DNA of 64,000 bases, taken from NCBI GenBank assembly GCA_963812965.1, contig CAWEXG010000011.1:1-64000 (forward strand). Direction: 5' to 3'. This document shows positions 45,089 through 53,650 of the stretch, one piece after another (the first letter of the stretch is position 1; each line of letters opens with the position of its first letter). Made by a program: the position numbers and the translations under genes. The notes under the pieces were generated by a model. The model worked only from the letters and a program-made list of their open reading frames with translations, searched no databases and was not told the DNA's origin. The stretch is from DASXMT01 sp963812965. Lineage in GTDB: Bacteria > Actinomycetota > Acidimicrobiia > Acidimicrobiales > RAAP-2.

Positions 45089-46623
45089 GCCCCCTCCCCC
45101 AGCAACGCGCCTCGCCGAGCGCGCAACAGCAGCGCCTCATGGATATGTCCGATGTCCACCACATCGCCGGCGTCATCGAGATCGGCCACCGTGCGGGCGA
45201 TTCGTCGGACGCGATGAAGTCCCCGAGCACTGAGCGACCCGTCGCGCAGGCGCATCTCCAACGCTGCTGCAGCAGCATCGGTCAGCGGGACCAGCGCGTC
45301 CAACTCCGGACCGGGGAGCTCCGCATTGGCACGGACCCCACGGTCTGCCGCTCGTTTCCGGGCCAGCATCACCCGCTCGGCCACCACCTCGGTGGACTCG
45401 CCGGGCCGGCTGTTGATCAGATCGTCCACCAACGGCCGATCGACACGGACGGCCAGGTCGAAGCGGTCCAACAGCGGTGCCGACACCCGGCGGGCGTAGC
45501 GCGCCCTCGCTGCCGGCGTACACCGGCACGCTCCCGGAAGGCCACCCTCACCGCAGGGACACGGGTTCATCGCACCAACCAGCAGCATGCGGGCTGGGAA
45601 CGTTGTCGATCCCTGTGCCCGGCTGACCCGGACCTGCCCTTCCTCGAGAGGTTGCCGGAGCGCGTCGAGAACGGTCGTCGGGAACTCACCCATCTCGTCC
45701 AGGAACAGCACGCCCCCGTGGGCCAAGCTGATCTCACCGGGTCGTATCCACGGAGCGCCGCCGCCGATCATCGATACCGGAGACGCCCCGTGATGGGGTG
45801 CACGAAACGGTGGGCGCTCGATCAGCCCGCCGGCAGGAAGAGACAGTCCGGCAACAGAGTGGACCCGGCTGGCCTCCAGTGCGGTCGAGCGATCCAGGTC
45901 GGGCAGCAAGCCGGGAAGACAGCTGGCCAACATCGTCTTGCCTGAACCTGGTGGCCCTACCAACAACAGATGGTGACCGCCGGCCGCAGCCACCTCGAGT
46001 GCCCGGCGAGCAAAGGGTTGTCCGGTGACATCAGCCAGATCAATCCGTTGCCCCAGTGTTGCGGACATATTGGGGGCGTTCTCCGTCTGCACGCACGGTG
46101 TTGAAGGAACCCGCCAGCTTCGACACCCGTTCAGGCAGTCGACGAGCACCCCGAGCGTGGGTGCGGACCGGACATCGCCGTGGTCGGGCAGCCGAGCCTC
46201 GCTGGCACTGACATCAGGCACCACCAGGGTGTGGGATCGCAACGCTTCGGCCAGCACCACCATGCCGGTGAGGGCCCGAAGCGAGCCGTCCAAGCCGAGC
46301 TCACCGACGAACGCCAAGCCATCCACGACATCGGCCGGCAACGTGCCAGAGGCAACGAGCAGTCCAATGGCGATAGGAAGGTCCAGACCTGCACCCCCCT
46401 TGCGCATGCCCGACGGTGCGAGATTGACGGTGACCCGTCGGAGTATCCACGGGAGCCCGCTCGACAACAGTGCCGCCCTGACCCTGTCCCTGGACTCCCG
46501 AACTGCTGCGTCGGGAAGACCGACGATTGTGAAGCCTGGCAGGCCGTTGGACACGTGAACCTCGACCGATACCCGTTGCCCGTCGACTCCGACGAGGACA
46601 GCAGAGGGAATGGTGGCGATCAT
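45085..46623 (-). CDS. comM: ComM/YifB Mg-chelatase-like AAA+ ATPase
   Basis: A 512-residue protein: N-terminal Lon-like domain (GLPGFTIVGLPDAAVRESRD), AAA+ core with Walker A LLLVGPPGSGKTMLA and Walker B GGVLFLDEMGEF, a Cys cluster (NPCPCGEGGLPGACRC), and a C-terminal Mg-chelatase domain. ComM is a helicase promoting branch migration during natural transformation. With dprA it forms the usual comM-dprA pair, overlapping by four bases. I start at ATG 46623, matching the family opening MIATIPSAVLVGVDG. Confidence 0.92.
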   Translation of the reverse strand: MIATIPSAVLVGVDGQRVSVEVHVSNGLPGFTIVGLPDAAVRESRDRVRAALLSSGLPWILRRVTVNLAPSGMRKGGAGLDLPIAIGLLVASGTLPADVVDGLAFVGELGLDGSLRALTGMVVLAEALRSHTLVVPDVSASEARLPDHGDVRSAPTLGVLVDCLNGCRSWRVPSTPCVQTENAPNMSATLGQRIDLADVTGQPFARRALEVAAAGGHHLLLVGPPGSGKTMLASCLPGLLPDLDRSTALEASRVHSVAGLSLPAGGLIERPPFRAPHHGASPVSMIGGGAPWIRPGEISLAHGGVLFLDEMGEFPTTVLDALRQPLEEGQVRVSRAQGSTTFPARMLLVGAMNPCPCGEGGLPGACRCTPAARARYARRVSAPLLDRFDLAVRVDRPLVDDLINSRPGESTEVVAERVMLARKRAADRGVRANAELPGPELDALVPLTDAAAAALEMRLRDGSLSARGLHRVRRIARTVADLDDAGDVVDIGHIHEALLLRARRGALLGEGA

Positions 46624-46936
46624 GGCGCCTCCGATCAGCACAGTCCGACCGAGCGCACTCCCGACTCTCAACACTCCCCGGCCCCTCCAGCAGGGATGGG
46701 CACTGCCGAGCAGGCGCACGATCGGAACCAGATCAGGAGAGGCCATACCCAGGTGGGACTGTTCCACCAGCGGAGCCGTTTCAGTAGGGACTGCTCCGCT
46801 AGGTGCCGCCGGCCGCTCGATGCACCACCACACACAGTAAGACAAGGATGCGACAGAAGAGTGGCCAACCCTAGTGACGTGGATTTTCACGACCCGTCTC
46901 CGCACAGCCCACCTGGGGCCGTAGTGTGGTCTGGCC
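46624..46936. other. Intergenic region between comM and the ABC exporter
   Basis: Divergent genes flank this stretch, so it should hold both promoters. The frames in it show no family resemblance; in particular YraN, often upstream of comM, is not here. Confidence 0.4.
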
Positions 46937-47981
46937 ATGACGTCCGACACCACTGATACCACCGACACCGGCAATCCGGCCATGAACACCAGTGCCGCGC
47001 CCGCTGCATCAGCCACAGCCACCACAACGGCCACCGACAACATCATCGACACCACCGACCTCACCAAGGTCTATCCGGGCACCGACTTCCGGGCCGTCGA
47101 CGAGCTCAACCTCTCGGTTATGACCGGTGAGATCTTCGGCCTCCTCGGCCCCAACGGCGCAGGCAAGACGACCACAGCAGGCATGCTGACGACCCGGGTC
47201 ATCCCGACGTCGGGAACGGCGCTCGTCGCTGGCATCGACGTCGTAGGTCATCCGGCGCTGGCCAAGCAGATCGTCGGCGTCGTCTCCCAGACCAACACGC
47301 TCGACCGGCAGCTCAACGTCTGGGAGAACCTCTACTTCCACGGTCGCCTCTTCGGGATCGGCGCCGCCGAGTCACGGCGGAGCTCGGACGAGCTCCTCGA
47401 GCTGTTCCAGCTGGCCAAGTGGGCGAAGGCCTCGGTCTACGCGCTCTCCGGCGGCATGGCCCAGCGCCTCATGGTCGCCCGGTCGATCTTCCACCGGCCC
47501 GCCGTCCTGTTCATGGACGAGCCGACGGCCGGCCTCGACCCCCAGAGCCGCCTGGCGCTGTGGGACATCTTGCGCGAGCTCAACGCCGACGGACAGACGA
47601 TCCTGCTCACCACCCACTACATGGAGGAGGCGGACCTGCTCTGCGACCGGGTGGCGATCATGGACCACGGCAAGATCCTCGCCCTCGACACACCGGCCCG
47701 GCTCAAGCGGGGTGTGGGCGCCGACACCATCGTGACGGTCAAGGCCCCCGGCGACCACGACACGCTGGCCGAGATGCTTCGACGCGACGTCGACGGCGTC
47801 ACCCATGCCCGCCAGATCGACGGCGGGGTCGAGCTCCACGTCCGAGGCGGGAACCGGCTACTCCCCCGAGTGCGTGGCCGCCGCCGAACAAGGCGGCTTC
47901 GACGTCGTCGACCTGTCGGTGGCCGAGCCCACCCTCGAGACCGTGTTCATCAACCTGACCGGCAAGGAGCTCCGCGACTGA
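46937..47981 (+). pseudogene. ABC exporter ATP-binding protein (DrrA-like), frameshifted near 3' end
   Basis: An ATPase of about 347 residues. A Thr/Ala-rich N-tail precedes Walker A LLGPNGAGKTTT, the signature ALSGGMAQRLMVARS, Walker B VLFMDEPTAGLDPQ and H-loop LLTTHYMEEADLL. After about 47850 the sense continues in another frame as PECVAAAEQGGFDVVDLSVA and TLETVFINLTGKELRD, stopping at 47981 where the permease ATG overlaps (TGATG). One indel separates them. It resembles drug or lipid exporters of the DrrA type. Confidence 0.85.
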
Positions 47982-48858
47982 TGGCGACGACACTTCCGGT
48001 CACCGACCGCCACCTCACCGCACGGCGCCGACTCGGTCGGCCTGGCGGCCAGCCGCACTGCCTTGCGAGCGCTGCTGCTGCGCGACCTGGTCGTCCTCCG
48101 GAAGCACATCATCGAGTTCGTCGTCCGCACGGTGGTCCAGCCGTTCCTGCTGTGCTTCGTCTTCCTCTACGTCTTTCCCAAGATCGGCCAGGCGTCGGTG
48201 GCGGCGGGAGCGCGGTGCCGAGACGTCGTTCGCCACGGTGCTCGTCCCGGGAGTGGTCGGGATCTCGATCATGTTCCAGGGCGTGCAGTCCGTCGCGCTG
48301 CAGATGGCCCAGGAGTTCGGGTTCACCCGCGAGATCGAGGACCGCGTCCAGGCGCCGTGCCCGATCTGGCTGGTGGCGATGGCCAAGGTCCTGTCGGGGG
48401 CCGTCCAGGGCATGATCTCGGCCATCATCGTCCTGCCGATCGCCTCGGTCGTCCACGCCGCGGGGGTCGAGGCAGACATCAACCTGCACTGGTGGATCGT
48501 TCTCACCGTCGTCCCACTGGCTTGCGTGGCGATGACCTCGCTCGGCCTGGTGCTCGGAACCAGCTTCGAACCGCGGAACATCGGGCTGATGTTCGGCTTC
48601 GTGGTGCTGCCCATCACCTTCCTCGGAGGCACCTACTACCAGTGGACCAGATTCGCCCCGGTGAAGCTCGGCGGGTGGCACTGGCTCCAGACGATCGTGC
48701 TCGTCAACCCGCTCATCTACGTGAACGAGGGCATGCGCGCGGCGTTCACCAACGCTGGCCACATGCACCTCTACGTGATCTACCCGGTGCTCATCGGGTT
48801 CTGCGCCCTGTTCCTGACCATCGGGTTGCGCAACTTCCGGCGCCGAGTGCTCTCGTAG
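47981..48858 (+). pseudogene. ABC-2 type permease (DrrB-like), frameshifted
   Basis: The permease begins with MATTLPVTDRHLTARRRLG. It continues in a second frame (LLLRDLVVLRKHIIEFVVRT, then LLCFVFLYVFPKIG) and in a third from about 48220 (LVPGVVGISIMFQGVQSVAL through ITFLGGTYYQWTRFAPVKLG to NFRRRVLS). Six hydrophobic segments match ABC-2 permeases. Breaks fall near 48050 and 48215, both in GC-rich runs. It pairs with the ATPase before it. Confidence 0.82.
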
Positions 48859-48876
48859 GTACCGGGTCCCGCCCCC

Positions 48877-49842
48877 TCAGCCGATCAGGATCGGGTTGAC
48901 CGGGCTCCCCGTGGCCCCGGTGACCTTGAGGGGAGCCACGATCAGCAGCCCCTCCCAGCACTCGTCGGCCGCCGGCGCGGACAGGTCGAGAAGCTCGATC
49001 AGGTAGATACCGTGCCGGACCAGCAGCAGCTTGTGCACGGCCAGGAACTCGTTCTCGTCGAAGGGGATGGACTCGACCGCGGCGTTGTCGGACCCCACCG
49101 CAACGACGTCATGCGCAGCGAGCCACTTCCCGGCGTCGACCCCGATCCCGGGCTCTTCGTACCCGATGTCGGGGTACCGCTCGTACCACATCTGGAGGTA
49201 CCCGGTCCGGACCAGCACGACGTCGCCGGCTCTGACCTCGACGCCCTGGGCATCGCAGGCTCCTTGCAGATCGTCACCGGTGAGCACACGACCGGGCGTC
49301 ACCCACGGACCGTCGTCGAAGTAGCGGGTCATGTCCAGCAAGACGGCACGAGCAGCGAAGCCACCCACCTTCTCGATACCGAGCTTGGTGGCGCCCGCCA
49401 TGGCCCCCATGGCCGCAGCAGAAACGCCGTTGTAGTGGTGGTGGTCCTCGTACACGTGGATCAGCGCATCCATGTGCGACGTGGTGTGGGAAGGGAGCAC
49501 CATCACGTCCTCGTTGCTCCCCGTGCCGGGCTTGCACCCGAGGTCGGCGTACATCCCCTCGTCCGTGCGGTCGGTGAGGGTCAGGCGCATCGGGCGTCCC
49601 CGGTGGTCGAACAGAGGGACGCCTTGGGCCTGGATGGGGATTCCCAACGGGTAGGTCCGCCCGGTGCGTACCGATGCGGCTGCACCACGCACCGTCTCGG
49701 CGGTGAGCAGGTTGAGCGCGCCACGCTCGTCGTCCTCCCCCCAGCGGCCCCAGTTACCAACAACGGTGTCCACCTTGCCGTCGGTCTTCATGGTCTCGTT
49801 GATGTTGGCCTCAATGTCGGTCGGTTCCTCTGGGACGGTCAT
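48877..49842 (-). CDS. Cyclase-family metal-dependent hydrolase
   Basis: A 321-residue protein of the cyclase/kynurenine-formamidase-like fold (PF04199). LPSHTTSHMDALIHVYEDHH carries the metal-binding His/Asp motif (variant of HxGTHxDxPxH), with ARAVLLDMTRYFDDGPWVT and VVLVRTGYLQMW following. It probably hydrolyses an amide, lactone or ring. Its start overlaps by four bases the stop of the upstream LLM gene, so the two form one operon and may act in sequence. Confidence 0.87.
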   Translation of the reverse strand: MTVPEEPTDIEANINETMKTDGKVDTVVGNWGRWGEDDERGALNLLTAETVRGAAASVRTGRTYPLGIPIQAQGVPLFDHRGRPMRLTLTDRTDEGMYADLGCKPGTGSNEDVMVLPSHTTSHMDALIHVYEDHHHYNGVSAAAMGAMAGATKLGIEKVGGFAARAVLLDMTRYFDDGPWVTPGRVLTGDDLQGACDAQGVEVRAGDVVLVRTGYLQMWYERYPDIGYEEPGIGVDAGKWLAAHDVVAVGSDNAAVESIPFDENEFLAVHKLLLVRHGIYLIELLDLSAPAADECWEGLLIVAPLKVTGATGSPVNPILIG

Positions 49843-51014
49843 ACTCCGGCACCCTGGCCGCTTGCAGCGGCCCCGGCACTCGCTGCTTCACGGGCCCGTG
49901 TCGTCCGGTGCACGGGATCGGTGTCGAACTGGGGGATCACCCGGTCACCGAACAGCTCGATGGTCTCTTGGGCCTGATCGAACGGGAGGTTGACCGGCAG
50001 GCCGAACACGAGCTGGTCGATGTGGGTGTCCTGCAGTCGGGCGATCTGCTCGGCGCACTCGTCCGGACTGCCACAGATCAGATAACCCCCATCGATCTGC
50101 TGCTGCACCTCTTCTAAGGTGGGCTCGGACGCGGGGTGCGGCCACTTCGAGCCTCCTTCGGGCATGGGGATGGTGTCGTGGTAGTAGTACACCAGGCTCT
50201 GCAGATAGGAGAGGCCCATCGTGGTGACCGCCTTTCGGGCGGCAGCCCCGTCCTCGAGACAGACCATGGCAGTGGTGACCATGATGTTGTCGTTGACGTA
50301 CTCGCCCACCGGTACAGCATCGCTGATGTTGGACTTGTACACGTCGATGAGCGGCGCCATGTCGGGGAGCGCCCGGGTGGTGAAGGCCAGGGTGCCGAGA
50401 CCCATCCTGGCCGCCTTCTCGAACGTCGGTGGGTTGCCGGCGGCCACCCACATCGGAGGGTGCGACGTCCCCCACGGCTTGGGGAGCACGTTCCTTGTGG
50501 GGATCGCCTGACCGGGGTACGGGATGTGGAACGACTCTCCCTGATAGGAGTACTCCTTTTCCCGCCACATTCGAGGAATCTCACGGATCACCTCGTCCCA
50601 GACAGCCCGGGTGGCCTCGGTCGACTCGATGTCGAACCCGGTCACCTCGATGGTGCCGGCACCACGGCCAGTGCCGAACTCGAACCGGCCTTCGGTGAGG
50701 TGGTCGAGCATGGCGACGCGTTCGGCGATCCGGGCAGGGTGGTCCTTGTGGGGGTTGAAGCTGAAGATGCCCGAGCCCAGGTGGATCCGGTTCGTCTTGG
50801 CAGCGCAGTAGCCGAGGTATACGTCGCTGGCCGACAGGTGGGAGTACTCGGTCAGGAAGTGGTGCTCGGTCACCCAGACGTACTTCCAGTTGTGCTGATC
50901 AGCCGCCTCGACGAGCTCAGCTTCGCCGAGAAGAGCTCGGTGTTCGGCCTGGTCCCCGTCCCGCTCTACCCTGGCCTTGGGCACGTGCCCCTGGACAAAG
51001 ATCCCGAACTCCAC
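49839..51014 (-). CDS. LLM-class F420-dependent oxidoreductase
   Basis: A 391-residue luciferase-like oxidoreductase. VEFGIFVQGHVPK, WVTEHHFLTEYSHLSASDVY, IHLGSGIFSFNPHKDHPARI and GRFEFGTGRGAGTIEVTGFD are family landmarks. I start at GTG 51014 because AGGAGGGG sits at ideal distance; longer frames are not conserved. It lies upstream of and overlaps the cyclase gene, suggesting an oxidation followed by hydrolytic ring or amide opening. Confidence 0.88.
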   Translation of the reverse strand: MEFGIFVQGHVPKARVERDGDQAEHRALLGEAELVEAADQHNWKYVWVTEHHFLTEYSHLSASDVYLGYCAAKTNRIHLGSGIFSFNPHKDHPARIAERVAMLDHLTEGRFEFGTGRGAGTIEVTGFDIESTEATRAVWDEVIREIPRMWREKEYSYQGESFHIPYPGQAIPTRNVLPKPWGTSHPPMWVAAGNPPTFEKAARMGLGTLAFTTRALPDMAPLIDVYKSNISDAVPVGEYVNDNIMVTTAMVCLEDGAAARKAVTTMGLSYLQSLVYYYHDTIPMPEGGSKWPHPASEPTLEEVQQQIDGGYLICGSPDECAEQIARLQDTHIDQLVFGLPVNLPFDQAQETIELFGDRVIPQFDTDPVHRTTRAREAASAGAAASGQGAGV

Positions 51015-51154
51015 GATCACCCCTCCTTCCGGCTGGCTCTTTCTAGCGTCCTTTCTATCGCCTCGGTAGCGACCACACCTGACCCGGGGCGGTACGTGGA
51101 CGTCCTTCCACCGGGAGCCGAAGCCGAACAGGAGGCGGACGACCCCTCGAAAAA

Positions 51155-51172
51155 GTGCTACGATTGCTACAC
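51155..51172. promoter_or_regulatory. TGCTAC repeats, probable phd operator
   Basis: TGCTAC (51156-51161) and TGCTACA (51165-51171) form a direct repeat 45 bases upstream of the antitoxin start. The same half-site builds the perfect palindrome at 5368-5386 in front of the other Phd-type locus. Confidence 0.5.
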
Positions 51173-51215
51173 TTGAGCTTCTGGGGAAAAGTCTTCGGGA
51201 AGAGGAGAGCGGACC

Positions 51216-51483
51216 GTGCGGACCATCAGCCACCGGCGAACTGCGGAACAACAGCTCGGAAGTCCTCCGGGACGTGCGCGGTGGAGAAATCATCGAGGTG
51301 ACCAATCATGGCGAGGTCACCGCCGTCCTCGTGCCGCCGTCGCACACGCCCTACGAGCGGCTGGTGGCAGCGGGGAAGATCCGGCAACCCGCGGACAGAT
51401 CGGTCGACCTACGCCGTATTCGCCGTACGAAGTCGAACGTGACGAGCTCCGAGATCATCGCAGAGCTCCGTAACGACCGGTGA
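51216..51483 (+). pseudogene. Phd/YefM antitoxin, frameshifted near the start
   Basis: The start reads VRTISHR. After one extra C near 51236 the sense continues in another frame as ELRNNSSEVLRDVRGGEIIE followed by VTNHGEVTAVLVPP, a textbook Phd/YefM sequence, ending in a tail with RRTKSNVTSSEIIAELRNDR. Corrected length is about 88 residues. It overlaps the PIN toxin start by four bases (GTGA). The frame break may be an assembly error, since the toxin downstream is intact. Confidence 0.8.
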
Positions 51484-51878
51484 TCGTCTACGTCGACACA
51501 TCGGCGGCGATGAAGCTCCTGGTTGACGAGGCCGAATCGGAAGCGCTCGCCGAGCACCTGGAACGGTCTCGCCGGACTGAGTCGGACACACTGGTGGCGT
51601 CCCTCCTCCTCCATACAGAGCTGCACTGCGCCGCCAACCGACGACCGGAGCTCGTCCGACCCGACGCTGTATCAGACGTGCTATCCACGTTCGAGCTCGT
51701 CGATGTCGAGAGCGGAGACCTGACGACCGCCCCCCTGCTTCCGGGCCAACTTCGATCCGCCGACGCCATCCACCTCGCCACGGCGTTGCGCATCGACGCT
51801 CACGTCATGGTCGCCTACGACGACGAGCTCCGCGCCGCGGCCACGACAGCTGGTATCGACGTTCTCAGCCCACAGTAG
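51480..51878 (+). CDS. vapC: VapC-type PIN ribonuclease toxin
   Basis: A 132-residue PIN protein. MIVYVDTSAAMKLLVDEAES has the first Asp, SLLLHTELHCAANRRP the Glu, and SADAIHLATALRIDAHVMVAYD the C-terminal acidic residues. The start codon is GTG overlapping the antitoxin stop. Catalytic residues look intact, so an intact antitoxin would normally be needed. Confidence 0.88.
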   Translation: MIVYVDTSAAMKLLVDEAESEALAEHLERSRRTESDTLVASLLLHTELHCAANRRPELVRPDAVSDVLSTFELVDVESGDLTTAPLLPGQLRSADAIHLATALRIDAHVMVAYDDELRAAATTAGIDVLSPQ

Positions 51879-52047
51879 GCAGCGCTCCACCACCAGACCT
51901 CCACCGACACCAAGACGGAGATCCGAGGCCATCCGGTGGCTCAGACGGTCGCCAATGATCGCCATGATCATGTTGCTGGGCGCCTGTGTCCTACCCCACC
52001 GTCCGGCGCTGAGGGCGATCGCAGCCCACAAGCAGTAGCCTGAGATC

Positions 52048-52272
52048 GTGGCACTGGAGCAGACATCCCCAACTCAGCTTCAATCCGCCGTCAGGCGTGC
52101 CCGGAGTCGAGCAGCAGCGACAGGTGAGCTCTGGCCTACCGGAAGGGGCTTCTCCGCGACCCCTGTGCCGGACGAGCTAGCGGACTTTGTCCAACGCATC
52201 CTCACGGATGGCACCTACGCTCAGGCAGTTGAGCGTATCGGGGTCGAAGACCCCGACCTTGCCAACACCTGA
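52048..52272 (+). CDS. Small protein, possible antitoxin of an unnamed pair
   Basis: A 74-residue protein with an Arg/Ala-rich first helix, a linker TGRGFSATPVPDE and a helix ending in GVEDPDLANT. No known antitoxin fold is recognised. It sits 17 bases before the 52290 gene on the same strand in a toxin-antitoxin-rich stretch, which is the main reason for the suggestion. Confidence 0.5.
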   Translation: MALEQTSPTQLQSAVRRARSRAAATGELWPTGRGFSATPVPDELADFVQRILTDGTYAQAVERIGVEDPDLANT

Positions 52273-52289
52273 ACGTACGAGCCGCCCCC

Positions 52290-52730
52290 GTGCCCACTGT
52301 TGTCGATGATGCGACGCTGCTCGCCATCCTGAGCCGCCGCGCCACTACTGCTCTTGTCGCCGGCGTGGAAGCGGGCGAAGTGCTTACGACAAGTTCGTGG
52401 TACTACCGGCTATACCGAGCACTCCACGATCCGGCGTCGGTGGGGTCACTATCGACCGTGGTGGCCAACCTGCCGCCGACCGCCAAGGACACACTCCTCG
52501 CTACACTTGACGACCTTCCTCCTGAGATCGTTGTTCCCGGCCCTCGCTTGGTGGTTCCGGTGATGGGTGCGTTTCGCTTGCGCAGGCGGGTCAACCACCT
52601 GACCGCCGAGGCGCTCGCTGTGGCGCTGATCAGCGGAGCCAGCATCCGGGTCACCATCGAGGCTCCACTTCTCCGCCAGGCTTGCAACGAACTCGACATC
52701 CGGTTGCAGCTGCTATCACCGTTCACGTGA
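52290..52730 (+). CDS. Unknown protein, possibly PIN-like; partner of 52048
   Basis: A 146-residue protein. It opens VVDDATLLAILSRRATTALV with an early Asp pair. It ends IEAPLLRQACNELDIRLQLL, which has the shape of the last helix and strand of PIN-like folds (xxxLxxAAxxLGIxV). The conserved middle Glu and Asp of true PIN domains are not obvious, so the assignment is tentative. The last 50 bases of this gene recur at 57940-57991, in front of the second giant-protein module. Confidence 0.5.
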   Translation: MPTVVDDATLLAILSRRATTALVAGVEAGEVLTTSSWYYRLYRALHDPASVGSLSTVVANLPPTAKDTLLATLDDLPPEIVVPGPRLVVPVMGAFRLRRRVNHLTAEALAVALISGASIRVTIEAPLLRQACNELDIRLQLLSPFT

Positions 52731-52753
52731 CTGTCTCACCGGTTGTCTGCAAC

Positions 52754-52794
52754 GTGTGGTCCCCCGTCCGGGGTTAGGGGGCGGGGGACCACAC
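52754..52794. terminator. 13-bp perfect hairpin with conserved 15-nt loop (copy A)
   Basis: Arms GTGTGGTCCCCCG (52754-52766) and CGGGGGACCACAC (52782-52794) enclose the loop TCCGGGGTTAGGGGG. It lies 24 bases after the plus-strand gene stop and about 140 bases beyond the giant-gene stop on the minus strand, so it could terminate both. No T-run follows. The copy at 58015 has compensatory base-pair changes with an identical loop. Confidence 0.75.
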
Positions 52795-52866
52795 ACCGTG
52801 AGCCGGTTCCCGAGCTGGTGAGGCTGGGTTCCTGTGGCGTTCTGTTGGCGTTCTTGTCGTCCGTGA

Positions 52867-52912
52867 GCTCGTTGTCCCTGGGGCCAGAAACAAGCTCCCA
52901 GGGACAACGAGC
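52867..52912 (-). terminator. 16-bp perfect hairpin after giant gene A
   Basis: Arms GCTCGTTGTCCCTGGG (52867-52882) and CCCAGGGACAACGAGC (52897-52912) with a 14-nt loop, starting 21 bases beyond the stop codon of the giant minus-strand gene. A matching but diverged hairpin with a compensatory pair is found at 58122-58162. Confidence 0.75.
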
Positions 52913-52933
52913 CTCACGTCCTTCTTGGAGTTC

Positions 52934-53650
52934 CTACGGCGCAATCCCGACGATCGGGGCAGTGGTAGCGCCAACCGCCGAGCCGTTGAACGGAGCGTTG
53001 CCGAAGGTGAAGATGCCGCCGTCGGCTGCCCCGATCCAGTAGCCGCCTCCACCTGGGGTGGGAGTAAGGCCAACGACCGGTGCGTTCGATTGCCCGGCGG
53101 CCGAGCCGTTGAAGGTGGCGTCACCGAAGGTGAAGACACCGCCATCTTTGGCAACCAGCCAGTAGCCCTTCCCATCGGGAGTAGCTGCCATGCCGACCAC
53201 GGGGGCGTTCAGTGACTGGCCACCTTCTGAGCCGAAGAAACCGGCGTCGCCGAAGGTGAAGATGCCGCCGTCGGCTGCCACCAGCCAGTAGCCACCTCCG
53301 TCAGGGGTTGCTGCCATGCCGACGACCGGCTGGTTCAGGTGTTGGCCGCCTTCAGAGCCGTAGAAGGCGGCGTCACCGAAGGTGAAGATGCCGCCATCGG
53401 CAGCAACCAGCCAGTAGCCCTTGCCGTCAGGGGTTGCTGCCATACCGACGATGGGAGCGTTCAGGTGTTGGCCGCCCTCAGAGCCGTAGAAGGTGGCGTC
53501 GCCGAAGGTGAAGACACCGCCGTCTGCTCCTACCAGCCAGTAGCCCTTGTTGTCAGGCGTTGCTGCTATGCCGACGATAGGAGCGTTGAGGGCTGACCGC
53601 TCTCCGATCCGTAGTTCCCGGCGTTCCCGAACGTGGTGACCGTGCCGTTG
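52934..53650 (-). repeat. Six 126-bp coding repeats (propeller blades), copy A
   Basis: Each unit encodes about 42 residues around NAPVVGMAATPDGKGYWLVA and DGGIFTFGDA. Six units plus a closing APIVGIAP strand fit a six-bladed beta-propeller with a closing strand shared between ends. The first unit is degenerate (TTGYRVVASNGTVTTFGNAG). Confidence 0.75.

Noticed and set aside
52934..53650. Regular 126-bp repeats as a DNA repeat array
   Set aside because: They keep an open frame and conserved residues, so they are protein repeats.
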